DNA from: UBA5794 sp965368815
GTDB lineage: Bacteria > Actinomycetota > Acidimicrobiia > Spongiisociales > UBA5794
NCBI GenBank assembly: GCA_965368815.1
Contig: CBDUOH010000041.1
Coordinates: 1-18,549 of the forward strand
Length of the DNA stretch: 18,549 bases
Direction of reading: 5' to 3'
The stretch's first letter is position 1; the number at the start of each line of letters is the position of its first letter. Shown piece after piece: positions 1 through 6,756 of the stretch. A program made the position numbers and the translations under genes. The notes beneath the pieces were generated by a model. It was not told the DNA's origin. It did no database searches and saw nothing but the letters and a program-made list of their open reading frames with translations.

Positions 1-1
1 T

Positions 2-75
2 TGGAGCGGGTGAGGGGAATCGAACCCCCGTATTCAGCTTGGGAAGCTGATGTTCTGCCATTGAACTACACCCGC
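2..75 (-). tRNA. tRNA-Gly (anticodon CCC)
   Basis: Read on the minus strand the element folds as a full cloverleaf. The 7-bp acceptor stem is GCGGGTG with CACCCGC. The anticodon arm is TCAGC-TTCCCAA-GCTGA, which puts CCC at the anticodon. The T arm contains GGTTCGATTCC. The discriminator base is U, usual for bacterial tRNA-Gly, and the 3' CCA is encoded (positions 2-4). It decodes GGG glycine codons. A good -10 box lies just upstream at 87-92, so it looks like an independently transcribed single tRNA. Confidence 0.96.
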
Positions 76-86
76 GGACTCTGGCG

Positions 87-92
87 ATTGTA
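87..92 (-). promoter_or_regulatory. -10 box of the tRNA-Gly gene
   Basis: The minus strand reads TACAAT, five of six matches to TATAAT, 11 bases before the tRNA 5' end. This implies a leader of about five bases. No convincing -35 hexamer is visible at the usual spacing (the closest is TGATCA). Confidence 0.55.
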
Positions 93-130
93 GTTCGGTC
101 AGCCCCAATTGATCAGCGGTGATTGCCGTA

Positions 131-178
131 GTCCGCGGTAGCATTCGCGGACGCCGCACGATGTATCTGTCGTGCGGC
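131..178 (+). promoter_or_regulatory. Two abutting perfect inverted repeats with a -10 box in the first loop
   Basis: The first repeat is GTCCGCG (131-137) with CGCGGAC (146-152), an 8-base loop. The second starts on the next base: GCCGCACGA (153-161) with TCGTGCGGC (170-178), again an 8-base loop. The first loop contains TAGCAT (139-144), a good actinobacterial -10 box, so transcription would begin near 151. The second hairpin would then sit at the 5' end of the UPF0316 mRNA, with a leader of about 64 bases. Either repeat could be an operator; the second could also be a 5' mRNA-stabilising structure. Confidence 0.5.
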
Positions 179-214
179 TCGTTGTTGTGTTGCGTCCGAT
201 CTCGGGGGATCCAC

Positions 215-772
215 ATGTTCACCGTCGCAGTTTCCGTTGGCGAGCTGTTGAGCACCAGCGGAGTGTTGGCACTCATCGTCGGTCTGCGCATCATCGACGT
301 CTCGGCCGGCGTGCTCCGCGTCATGTTCATCATGCGCGGACGTCGGGGTATCGCCGCCGCCGTTGGGTTCGTGGAGTCCCTGACATGGCTCGTCGCTGCC
401 GCCGCCGTGTTCGCCTCCCTCGACACCCCCGCCAAGGCGATTGCGTATGCCGGTGGCTTTGCACTCGGAACATGGGTTGGCACCTGGCTCGAAGCCAAGG
501 TCGCCGTCGGCAAGTCGGTCGTGCGTGTGTTCGTACCGATGGACGCCCCATCACCGACCGAAGAACTCCGTGAGGCAGGCTTTGGCGTCACCGAGGTGCA
601 AGGTGAGGGCCTTCGGGGTCCGGTGAGCATCCTGTTCTGTGTCGTCACGAGGCGTCGAGCCAAAGACGTGATGAGGATCGTCGCAGCTTCATACCCGGAT
701 GCCTTTGCGACCGTCGAGAACATCGACACGCTCGACCTGTCCCACCGGAGATTCCAGTCCTCGCGCGTCTAG
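215..772 (+). CDS. UPF0316 / DUF2179-type integral membrane protein
   Basis: A 185-residue protein with three hydrophobic helices (about residues 13-38, 47-67 and 73-93) and a soluble C-terminal alpha/beta domain (about 101-178). The segment DVSAGVLRVMFIMRGRR at 28-44, ending in a basic cluster, is the hallmark of UPF0316 proteins, whose C-terminal part is the DUF2179 domain. The molecular function of the family is not established; the soluble domain is thought to act as a cytoplasmic sensory or ligand-binding module. The reading frame is open from 119, but this start fits the family's N-terminus and has a GGGGGA stretch a few bases upstream. The stop overlaps the stop of the convergent gene through a shared CTAG. 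Confidence 0.85.
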   Translation: MFTVAVSVGELLSTSGVLALIVGLRIIDVSAGVLRVMFIMRGRRGIAAAVGFVESLTWLVAAAAVFASLDTPAKAIAYAGGFALGTWVGTWLEAKVAVGKSVVRVFVPMDAPSPTEELREAGFGVTEVQGEGLRGPVSILFCVVTRRRAKDVMRIVAASYPDAFATVENIDTLDLSHRRFQSSRV

Positions 773-1473
773 AAGTTGAACCCTTCGAACTGTCCGATGA
801 TCCCGTCCCAGTCGAAGTCCTCAAGATGCCGTTTGAGCTCTTCGAGCTGGCTTGGGTCGACCTGATCGAACTCCGAGAGATCGAGCTCGCCCAGCTGCCG
901 GCTCAGGTCGCCTGACAGGGTGTCCCAGTCGAAGTCGTTGATCCGTTGCTCGATCTGTCCGAGGACGAGATCGAGATCGAGCTGGTCGAGGTGATCCCTG
1001 AACTGGTTGAACGCCTCTTCGAGTTCGTCCCAATCAGACGCGTCCAACTGCGGGCCGATGTCACCGAACTCGGGTTCCAGATCGCTCAGGACATCCTCAA
1101 GTTGGCCGCGGATGGTTTCCCAGTCGGTGTTGGCCATCTCGGCCTGCAACCGCTCGACAAAGGCCTGCACCTGTTCGACCATCGCGTCCCAGTCCGACAG
1201 GTCGAAGCGTTCGCGGGCTGTGGCCAGCGATTCTCTTGCAGCATCGGCCTCGACCTCGGTCATGGTGCCTTCGGCGACGAGCTTGTCGAGCAGGTCGTCT
1301 GCAAGATCGGCAAGCGCGGGACCGGTTGCGGAGGAAAAAGCGCGGACACCGGATCCCGGGAGGGACAACGTCTCCTGCGCGGTCGCCTCGGCACCACCAC
1401 GCAAGGCGACGACGGTGAGCATGGCAGCCAGAACCAACGATGTGACACTGATGACAGCGAGAGTCTTCTTCAT
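769..1473 (-). CDS. Secreted acidic protein with repeated DWD/DWE motifs, unknown function
   Basis: A 234-residue protein not recognised as a named family. The N-terminus is a clear signal peptide (MKK, then hydrophobic to about residue 24, likely cleavage after the AEATA stretch near 32). Residues 53-90 form a predicted helical hairpin of the LVAEGTMTEVEADAA type, a motif common in actinobacterial exported proteins. The rest is strongly acidic and helical and contains five tryptophans, each in a [STF]DW[DE] motif: W95, W118, W148, W183 and W222. Between them lie amphipathic leucine-rich helices. The GGAG-containing stretch before the ATG serves as ribosome-binding site. The high acidity and the regular motif suggest a surface or cation-binding structural role, but this is inference. 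Confidence 0.8.
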   Translation of the reverse strand: MKKTLAVISVTSLVLAAMLTVVALRGGAEATAQETLSLPGSGVRAFSSATGPALADLADDLLDKLVAEGTMTEVEADAARESLATARERFDLSDWDAMVEQVQAFVERLQAEMANTDWETIRGQLEDVLSDLEPEFGDIGPQLDASDWDELEEAFNQFRDHLDQLDLDLVLGQIEQRINDFDWDTLSGDLSRQLGELDLSEFDQVDPSQLEELKRHLEDFDWDGIIGQFEGFNF

Positions 1474-1512
1474 GCGGCCGCTCCGGAATCGTCCGATGGG
1501 CGAACCGTATCA

Positions 1513-1541
1513 CCGGTTCCCAGATAGAGGGTCGGAACCGG
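1513..1541. other. Perfect 8-bp inverted repeat (terminator or operator)
   Basis: CCGGTTCC (1513-1520) pairs with GGAACCGG (1534-1541) across a 13-base loop. It lies downstream of the small membrane-protein gene and upstream of the DW-repeat protein gene, both on the minus strand. It could end the first transcript or be an operator for the second. No T-run follows on either strand. Confidence 0.4.
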
Positions 1542-1557
1542 CATCCCGAGAGAGAGG

Positions 1558-1800
1558 CTATGCGAGAAGGCTGACACCACCCCACAGGGAAATCAGGACG
1601 CCGACCGTTATCAGCCAGGCTGCTCTCCCTGCCCTGAACTCTCCCTCTTCACCCTTCGGCTTGTCGCCCTTGCGGTGCTTGTACACGGCGTAGACGTTGC
1701 CGATCACCATGGCGAGACCGAAAGCAAGCGCGAGCTGCTTGACCAGCAGATTGAGGTCGAGAAATTCTTCCACGATGCGACGGTAATGATGGGTGGACAT
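1558..1800 (-). CDS. Small two-helix membrane protein, hypothetical
   Basis: An 80-residue protein with two transmembrane helices (about 19-39 and 60-79), joined by a highly charged loop of Lys, Arg and Glu (41-59). The basic loop predicts it is cytoplasmic, with both termini outside. No family is recognised. The only Met in the frame is the first residue, and the ribosome-binding site there is weak (GACGGAAA directly before the ATG), so the start is less certain than the frame. It is divergent from the membrane protein starting at 1829, with 28 bases between them. Confidence 0.65.
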   Translation of the reverse strand: MSTHHYRRIVEEFLDLNLLVKQLALAFGLAMVIGNVYAVYKHRKGDKPKGEEGEFRAGRAAWLITVGVLISLWGGVSLLA

Positions 1801-1814
1801 TTTCCGTCACGGCG

Positions 1815-1820
1815 TAGCAT
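1815..1820 (+). promoter_or_regulatory. -10 box TAGCAT, leaderless start
   Basis: TAGCAT ends 8 bases before the ATG at 1829, and no purine-rich Shine-Dalgarno sequence lies between. This is the spacing expected if transcription starts at or next to the start codon. The same hexamer recurs at 139-144 and 3667-3672. Confidence 0.55.
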
Positions 1821-1828
1821 TCTCCCCT

Positions 1829-2755
1829 ATGTCCGTAGGAACGCCAGCCAAGTCATTCGATCTCAAGCGCACAACGCGCCGGAGCACGCTTTCCGTTGTC
1901 ATGTGGGTATTCGGGCTGTCCACAACCCTGCTGTTGGTGGCGTTGTGGGGACGTGCCGTCACGATCGACCAAGCGACGATCGCGGAGTCCGCGGGTGTGG
2001 TTGTTGATGCTGACATCGCCAGGGGCCGCATCAACAACTGGATCGAAGATGCAATGGTCCAGACGCAGGTCGTGGGACCCGCTGAGGCCCGAGCGGTCGT
2101 CGGGCGTGTTGCAGATACCCCTGAGATGGATGCTGCGATCGACAACCTCACCTCCGAGTTTGTTTCGGCGCTGTTCGCTCCGGAAGGTACGAACCCCGTT
2201 GTCGACGTCCGATCAGCCATGAGTCCGGTGGTTCCGGTGCTCGTCGATGAGCTGGCCGCACGCGACATCCCCGTGAGCGAGAACGCCGTCCTGGCAGTGC
2301 TGGACGCGAACGACCTCGCACTCGGGACCGGTGAATCCAGCAGCGTCTTCTCGGTAGTCAACGAGGCGCGATCGCTGGTCAGCACCGCCGTTGTGGTGGC
2401 TCTGTTCGTCATGCTGGTTTCAGGCACAGCCGCTATCGCACTCTCGGAGGAGAAATACGCGATGGTGCGGACGCTCGGCATCAGAGTGCTTCTGTCGGCC
2501 GTGTCGTTCTCCATCTTCTTCCGGCTCGGAGGTTGGGCTCTCGATCCCGAACGCGGGAGATCCCCCATCGCTGGCGGAACCTCCATTCTCCTCGGGTCGA
2601 ACGGTCACGTGTTCCTCATCACGGGGTTGATCGCGGCCGCCGTGGCAGGGTTCGGGGCGTGGATCGCCTGGAGCAGGAAGCGGGGGCTCCGTCCGCAAGC
2701 TCCAAGTGACACCGGGCTGGCCGACGGCGACACCCGCGAATTGGTAACCGTCTGA
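1829..2755 (+). CDS. Four-helix membrane protein with large extracytoplasmic domain, unknown function
   Basis: A 308-residue protein. A basic N-terminus (KRTTRR at 13-18) precedes TM1 (about 22-40). Residues 41-183 form a soluble, presumably extracytoplasmic domain with several predicted helices. Three further helices follow at about 184-206, 217-236 and 258-281. The tail after 282 starts basic and ends acidic, and should be cytoplasmic. I recognise no named family; the layout resembles uncharacterised actinobacterial integral membrane proteins. The start at 1829 is chosen because a -10 box lies 8 bases upstream. An in-frame GTG at 1793 would extend it by 12 residues but would place the start upstream of that promoter. 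An 8-bp hairpin follows the stop. Confidence 0.75.
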   Translation: MSVGTPAKSFDLKRTTRRSTLSVVMWVFGLSTTLLLVALWGRAVTIDQATIAESAGVVVDADIARGRINNWIEDAMVQTQVVGPAEARAVVGRVADTPEMDAAIDNLTSEFVSALFAPEGTNPVVDVRSAMSPVVPVLVDELAARDIPVSENAVLAVLDANDLALGTGESSSVFSVVNEARSLVSTAVVVALFVMLVSGTAAIALSEEKYAMVRTLGIRVLLSAVSFSIFFRLGGWALDPERGRSPIAGGTSILLGSNGHVFLITGLIAAAVAGFGAWIAWSRKRGLRPQAPSDTGLADGDTRELVTV

Positions 2756-2765
2756 GGCGCCACCG

Positions 2766-2788
2766 CGTGCGATGAACCGAATCGCACG
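2766..2788 (+). terminator. Candidate hairpin terminator
   Basis: CGTGCGAT (2766-2773) pairs perfectly with ATCGCACG (2781-2788) across a 7-base loop, 10 bases after the preceding stop codon. It lacks a T-run, as is common for high-GC actinobacteria. It also carries the 8-mer CGCACGAT, which is found in two other intergenic inverted repeats here, so an operator role is possible. Confidence 0.45.
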
Positions 2789-2821
2789 ATTGGGGACATC
2801 GTACCGGGTCTGTGTCCTCGG

Positions 2822-2827
2822 TAATGT
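2822..2827 (+). promoter_or_regulatory. -10 box TAATGT, leaderless start of the phzF-like gene
   Basis: TAATGT fits TANNNT and ends 7 bases before the ATG at 2835. No Shine-Dalgarno sequence is present, so a leaderless mRNA is likely. Confidence 0.5.
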
Positions 2828-2834
2828 GACGACC

Positions 2835-3629
2835 ATGTCGCGTCCCTGCCACATACTCCGAGTGTTCACCCGCGGAGACGCCGGTGGAAACGCGCTCGGT
2901 GTCGTCAATGACGTCGTTGGGCTCTCGTCGGACGACATGCAGCGGATAGCGCACGAACTCGGCTTCTCCGAAACCGTCTTCGTCGACTGGTGTGAGCCGA
3001 CTGCCGATCCCGCCGTTCGCATCTTCACACCCAACGAGGAGCTGCCGTTCGCCGGTCATCCGCTGGTCGGAACGGCCTGGGTTCTCAACACGCTCGGACC
3101 CGGTGCCAACGGAGCCATTGTGACGAAGGTGGGGCGCACGACATACCGCATCGTCGAGGGCACGGTGTGGGTGCAAGTCTCGATCCCGATCCGCGACGAG
3201 GGTTCATCACAGGCAGCTGACGTGGCGGTGCTCGCCGGAATGCCGGCGCCCGTCGCCACCAGAACGCTGTCGCTCCCGAAGCACTATCACCTGTGCGAGT
3301 ACGCGTCCTTCGACGACGTTGCGACGCTCGAACCATCCATGGAGGAGCTCCGGTCGCACTTCGGGCTACTTGCATTCGCACGCGCCGGGGACGACGTCAA
3401 AGCCCGGTTCTTTGCTCCGTCCACCGGCATCGATGAGGATCCGGCAACCGGATCGGCCTGTGTGGCGCTCGCCCGCGAGTTCGCCATTCGCGGAGAGCGT
3501 GAGGGCGCTGTGTCCGTCTTCCAAGGAGATGAAATCGGGCATCCGTCGACGATTCGACTCGAATGGTCCCCGGAACAGACACGCATCGGCGGAACCGTTG
3601 TTCGCGATGAGGTCGTGCTCGTGCGATGA
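2835..3629 (+). CDS. PhzF-family isomerase/epimerase-like protein
   Basis: A 264-residue protein, close to the usual 260-300 of the family. The family signatures are present in order: GGNALGV at 17-23, the GFSETVFV segment at 43-50 with the putative catalytic glutamate E46 (E45 in phenazine PhzF), RIFTPNEELPFAGHP at 62-76, EDPATGSA at 201-208, and QGDEIGHPS at 230-238. The two halves have the diaminopimelate-epimerase fold. PhzF isomerises trans-2,3-dihydro-3-hydroxyanthranilate in phenazine synthesis, but most bacterial homologues have unknown substrates, and no other phenazine gene is present here. The start at 2835 matches the family N-terminus and sits 7 bases after a -10 box; an upstream in-frame ATG at 2772 lies inside a hairpin. 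Confidence 0.9.
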   Translation: MSRPCHILRVFTRGDAGGNALGVVNDVVGLSSDDMQRIAHELGFSETVFVDWCEPTADPAVRIFTPNEELPFAGHPLVGTAWVLNTLGPGANGAIVTKVGRTTYRIVEGTVWVQVSIPIRDEGSSQAADVAVLAGMPAPVATRTLSLPKHYHLCEYASFDDVATLEPSMEELRSHFGLLAFARAGDDVKARFFAPSTGIDEDPATGSACVALAREFAIRGEREGAVSVFQGDEIGHPSTIRLEWSPEQTRIGGTVVRDEVVLVR

Positions 3630-3666
3630 ATTCGTAGATTCTCGGACAGGCTCGGAGACCGCGAAC

Positions 3667-3689
3667 TAGCATCGGCTCAACAACAGGAG
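3667..3689 (+). promoter_or_regulatory. -10 box and Shine-Dalgarno of the acyl-CoA synthetase gene
   Basis: TAGCAT (3667-3672) is followed 12 bases later by AGGAG (3685-3689), four bases before the ATG at 3694. This gene therefore has a short leader and a ribosome-binding site, unlike its leaderless neighbours. The Shine-Dalgarno directly abuts the in-frame TTG at 3691, so the ATG is preferred. Confidence 0.55.
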
Positions 3690-3693
3690 ATTG

Positions 3694-5478
3694 ATGCAGA
3701 CATACACCACGCCGGGCGAGAGCCCCGTCCCTTCCGACAAGAATGCCGTTTCGATGCTTGCTGCGAGGGCGGCCAGCGCCCCAGACCACCCGGCGCTCGC
3801 GTATCGCGAGGATGACGCCTTCGTGCCGGTGAGTACAGCCGACGTGTGGAGCACGGTTCGTTCGATCGCCTCGGGCCTCATCGCCGCCGGTGTCCAGAAG
3901 GGCGATCGCGTTGCCCTCCATTCGGCGACGCGGATGGAATTCACGCTGTTCGACTATGCAATCTGGGCCGCCGGGGCAGCCACCACCACCATCTACGAAA
4001 CCTCGTCTGCCGATCAGGTCGAATGGATCATGTCGGATTCCGGTTCGGTCGCCATCATCACCGAGCACGCCGAGACGCGAGCGGTGTTTGATGAAGTGAA
4101 GGCCAACCTGCCCGCATGCAGCATCGTGATGACCATCGAGGATGGTGCGGTCGAGAAACTGTCGGCCATGGCGACGAGCGAATCGGACGCCGAACTTGAC
4201 CGGCGTATCGCGGCCATCGCCCATGACGACCTCGCGACGCTCGTCTACACGTCCGGTACGACCGGTCTCCCGAAGGGCTGTGCTCTGACGCACTACAACT
4301 TCGCGTGGGAAGTGGAACAGATCGACAAATCGGTGGCCGAACTGATGGCGCCGGGGAACCGAACGCTGATGTTCCTTCCCCTTGCCCATATCTTCGCTCG
4401 AGCGGTGCAGTCAGCGTGTGTGTCCAACGGGGTGACCCTCGGGTATTCGACAGGAATTCCCCAGCTCGTGGAAGAGCTCTCGATGTTCAAGCCCACATGG
4501 GTGTTCTCGGTCCCGCGCGTGTTCGAGAAGATCTACAACGGAGCAAAGCAGAAGGCAGATGCCGACGGCAAGGGCAAGATCTTCGACAAAGCAGCCAGCG
4601 TTGCGATCGCGTACTCCCAGGGGATCGAGCGGGGCAAGATCGGGTTCGGTACGAAGGTGCTTCATGGCCTGTTCGACAAGCTCGTCTATGGAAAGATCAG
4701 GGACCTGTTCGGTGGCGAGGTCAAATACGCAATATCGGGAGGCGCGCCCCTCGGAGCCAGACTGGGGCACTTCTTCCGTGGGATCGGTGTCGTTGCCCTT
4801 GAGGGCTACGGCCTCACCGAGACAACCGCAGGAGCAACCCTCAACCTTCCCACAGCAATAAGGGTTGGCACCGTCGGACGGCCACTCCAAGGTGCGTCGA
4901 TCAAGATCGCTGACGATGGCGAAGTATTGATCAAGGGCGGACACGTGTTCCGCGGCTATTGGAACAACGAAGCTGCCACGAACGAGGTCATAGTCGACGG
5001 CTGGTTCCATTCGGGTGACCTGGGGGCTCTGGACGACGAGGGATACCTGTCGATCACGGGCAGGAAGAAGGAGATCATCGTCACCGCCGCGGGCAAGAAC
5101 GTCGCGCCGGCGGTGCTGGAGGATCGCATGCGGTCCAACGCAATCGTTTCCCAGGTGATGGTGGTCGGCGACGCCAAGCCCTTCATCGCCGCTCTGGTCA
5201 CCCTCGATGCCGAAGCCCTTCCGGGGTGGGCGGCAGCGAACGGCCTCGAGGACGTTCCGCAGGACGAATTGTCCGCTCATCCTGAGGTACTCGCCGAGGT
5301 CGAGCGGGCCATGGCGTACGCAAACAAGGCAGTTTCGAAGGCGGAGGCGATCAAGGCGTATCGCATCCTGCCATCGGATTTCGGGATCGATACAGGCGAG
5401 CTGACTCCGACGCTGAAGGTGCGACGATCCGTTGTTGCGTCCAAACACGCCGCCGTCATCGACGAGATCTACGCGTAG
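3694..5478 (+). CDS. fadD: Long-chain fatty-acid--CoA ligase (AMP-forming, FadD15-like)
   Basis: A 594-residue member of the ANL adenylating superfamily, full length for the FadD15/long-chain ACSL group (about 600). It activates a fatty acid with ATP to the acyl-adenylate and then to acyl-CoA, in the cytoplasm or at the membrane face. Visible motifs: the P-loop YTSGTTGLPKG (185-195), EGYGLTET (370-377), GWFHSGDLG (436-444) with the ribose-binding D442, the hinge region GRKKEIIVTAAGKN (456-469), and the C-terminal adenylation lysine K575 in TPTLKVRR. The insert around the LPLAHIFAR segment is typical of long-chain rather than acetyl or aromatic ligases. It has its own promoter and a following hairpin, so it is probably monocistronic. 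The chain-length preference cannot be read from the sequence. Confidence 0.93.
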   Translation: MQTYTTPGESPVPSDKNAVSMLAARAASAPDHPALAYREDDAFVPVSTADVWSTVRSIASGLIAAGVQKGDRVALHSATRMEFTLFDYAIWAAGAATTTIYETSSADQVEWIMSDSGSVAIITEHAETRAVFDEVKANLPACSIVMTIEDGAVEKLSAMATSESDAELDRRIAAIAHDDLATLVYTSGTTGLPKGCALTHYNFAWEVEQIDKSVAELMAPGNRTLMFLPLAHIFARAVQSACVSNGVTLGYSTGIPQLVEELSMFKPTWVFSVPRVFEKIYNGAKQKADADGKGKIFDKAASVAIAYSQGIERGKIGFGTKVLHGLFDKLVYGKIRDLFGGEVKYAISGGAPLGARLGHFFRGIGVVALEGYGLTETTAGATLNLPTAIRVGTVGRPLQGASIKIADDGEVLIKGGHVFRGYWNNEAATNEVIVDGWFHSGDLGALDDEGYLSITGRKKEIIVTAAGKNVAPAVLEDRMRSNAIVSQVMVVGDAKPFIAALVTLDAEALPGWAAANGLEDVPQDELSAHPEVLAEVERAMAYANKAVSKAEAIKAYRILPSDFGIDTGELTPTLKVRRSVVASKHAAVIDEIYA

Positions 5479-5506
5479 CGGTCGCGACGCGGGGTTCGTC
5501 GACCGC
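5478..5506 (+). terminator. Candidate terminator overlapping the acyl-CoA synthetase stop
   Basis: GCGGTC...GACG pairs with CGTCGACCGC (5497-5506), a stem of about 10 bp with a 2-base bulge and a 7-base loop. It starts at the last base of the stop codon. No T-run follows. Confidence 0.4.
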
Positions 5507-5540
5507 GCGAGTGATCGGTCCGGCAAAAGGAATCGTGGCG

Positions 5541-5546
5541 TACCCT
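5541..5546 (+). promoter_or_regulatory. -10 box TACCCT, leaderless start of the SGNH hydrolase
   Basis: TACCCT fits TANNNT and ends 8 bases before the ATG at 5555. The intervening CGGTCGAG is a weak Shine-Dalgarno at best and is too close to the ATG. Confidence 0.45.
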
Positions 5547-5554
5547 CGGTCGAG

Positions 5555-6715
5555 ATGAACGTCCGAATTGCCTTTGCTGGTGCTGTGGTGTGTGCCGCTG
5601 TCGTTGGTGTCTTCGCCGTCGCGTCGCACCAGGACGCGGACGCGGCCATGCTGCCCGATGGCGCAGTGGCACCGGTGATCTACAGCGCAGCGGTTGCCCC
5701 ACCAGCCCGCCACAACGATCTGCTCGAGGCAGACCTCTTCGTGGAGGCGTGGGACGCGGACGGCATCGAGTCGTTCGAGTACCGGTTCAACCGGGCCACG
5801 ATCGGTTCGGTGCGCTCCACCCCCGCCGACCGCCCCACTATTGATTATCGGTCGATCCTTCCCGATACCCGGTACGTCATCGAAGTACGAGCGGTCGACA
5901 CACAGGGTTGGGAGTCGGACTGGGTGGTTGCGGCCGATGCGGTGACTCCGTCGGTACCGAACTTGGTGGTTGCTGGCGACTCGGTTGCGTCCGGATACTC
6001 GAGGCACTGGTTCTCGTCAAAGGGAATCTGTGTCAACCCGGACGCGTCATACGGCTGGATCGTCCAGCGCGACCTCGCATCCCGCCTGCCTGCCGCCTGG
6101 GCACCGACATACACCAACGTTGCGTGGGCAGGTGCCGGGGTGCATGCGATGGTCAATGGTGGCACCGATTCATGCGGCCAGGAACACCCGAGCCAGGTGG
6201 ATTCGATCCTCGGCGCGGTCGATGCATCGACATGGAACATTGTGGTCACCACTGCAGCGATCAACTCCACCAACTGGGGTGATGTGGTCACGAAGTTGAC
6301 GAAGGAGACGACCTTCTCCTTCTCCGACGCCGGGGACAGGGGGTGGTGTGAGACAGGGATTTCGAGCTGGTGGAACATCGAGGAGAAGTCGTCGGCGATT
6401 GCGGCACGGGTCGCACAGATCTCACGCACCCTGACAGAACGGTCGAACGCCGATCTCTACTGGACGAGCTACTACACGGTGACGGGGTCGAACCTGATCA
6501 GGGGTCTCGTGCCGATCCCCGGGGAGTGCTCCTCCACGATGGAGCGGGCGCTGGGACTGCTGCATGACACAATCAAAGACGGTCTCACCGACACCGCGGT
6601 GTGGGTGGACATCGACGAACATCCTGTGGGTATCCAGGACTGGGGTGGCTGGCCACACCCCGACATCGCGGGGCACACGATCATCGGGCATGCGGTGGCG
6701 GCGGCCGTGCACTGA
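5555..6715 (+). CDS. Secreted SGNH/GDSL-type hydrolase with N-terminal fibronectin type III domain
   Basis: A 386-residue exported protein. The signal peptide spans about 1-31 (hydrophobic core, ADAA near the cleavage site). Residues about 38-133 read as a fibronectin type III domain: SFEYRF, the YRSILPDTRYVIEVRAVD strand pair, and the closing GWESDW. The SGNH domain starts at NLVVAGDSVASGY with nucleophile S143. A block-III-like Asn occurs in AAINSTNW, and the catalytic histidine is H368 in GWPHPDIAGH. Such enzymes are esterases or lipases acting on polysaccharide acyl groups or lipids; the substrate is unknown here. Four cysteines in the catalytic part may form disulfides, as expected for an exported protein. 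The in-frame upstream extension to 5432 overlaps the previous gene and lacks the signal peptide at its N-terminus, so it is rejected. Confidence 0.85.
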   Translation: MNVRIAFAGAVVCAAVVGVFAVASHQDADAAMLPDGAVAPVIYSAAVAPPARHNDLLEADLFVEAWDADGIESFEYRFNRATIGSVRSTPADRPTIDYRSILPDTRYVIEVRAVDTQGWESDWVVAADAVTPSVPNLVVAGDSVASGYSRHWFSSKGICVNPDASYGWIVQRDLASRLPAAWAPTYTNVAWAGAGVHAMVNGGTDSCGQEHPSQVDSILGAVDASTWNIVVTTAAINSTNWGDVVTKLTKETTFSFSDAGDRGWCETGISSWWNIEEKSSAIAARVAQISRTLTERSNADLYWTSYYTVTGSNLIRGLVPIPGECSSTMERALGLLHDTIKDGLTDTAVWVDIDEHPVGIQDWGGWPHPDIAGHTIIGHAVAAAVH

Positions 6716-6734
6716 TTCGAGTCGTTTCTGTCGC

Positions 6735-6750
6735 TGACATGTGTCACGAT
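6735..6750 (+). promoter_or_regulatory. Dyad and possible -10 box upstream of dinB
   Basis: TGACA and TGTCA flank a 2-base centre (6735-6746), immediately followed by and overlapping CACGAT (6745-6750), which ends 6 bases before the dinB ATG, the leaderless spacing. CACGAT is a weaker -10 than the others here because it lacks the initial T. No actinobacterial LexA box (GAAC-N4-GTTC) is present. Confidence 0.35.
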
Positions 6751-6756
6751 GTGGCT

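Noticed and set aside
4411..5649. Minus-strand ORF of 412 codons opposite the acyl-CoA synthetase
   Set aside because: It lies opposite a clear ANL enzyme with all motifs, and its translation has no recognisable fold.
2835..6715. Natural-product cluster formed by the PhzF-like protein, acyl-CoA synthetase and SGNH hydrolase
   Set aside because: No carrier protein, condensing enzyme or tailoring gene is present, and each gene appears to have its own promoter and a hairpin after it, so functional linkage is not supported.
6716..6756. LexA-controlled promoter for dinB
   Set aside because: No GAAC-N4-GTTC type box or close variant occurs in the intergenic stretch.
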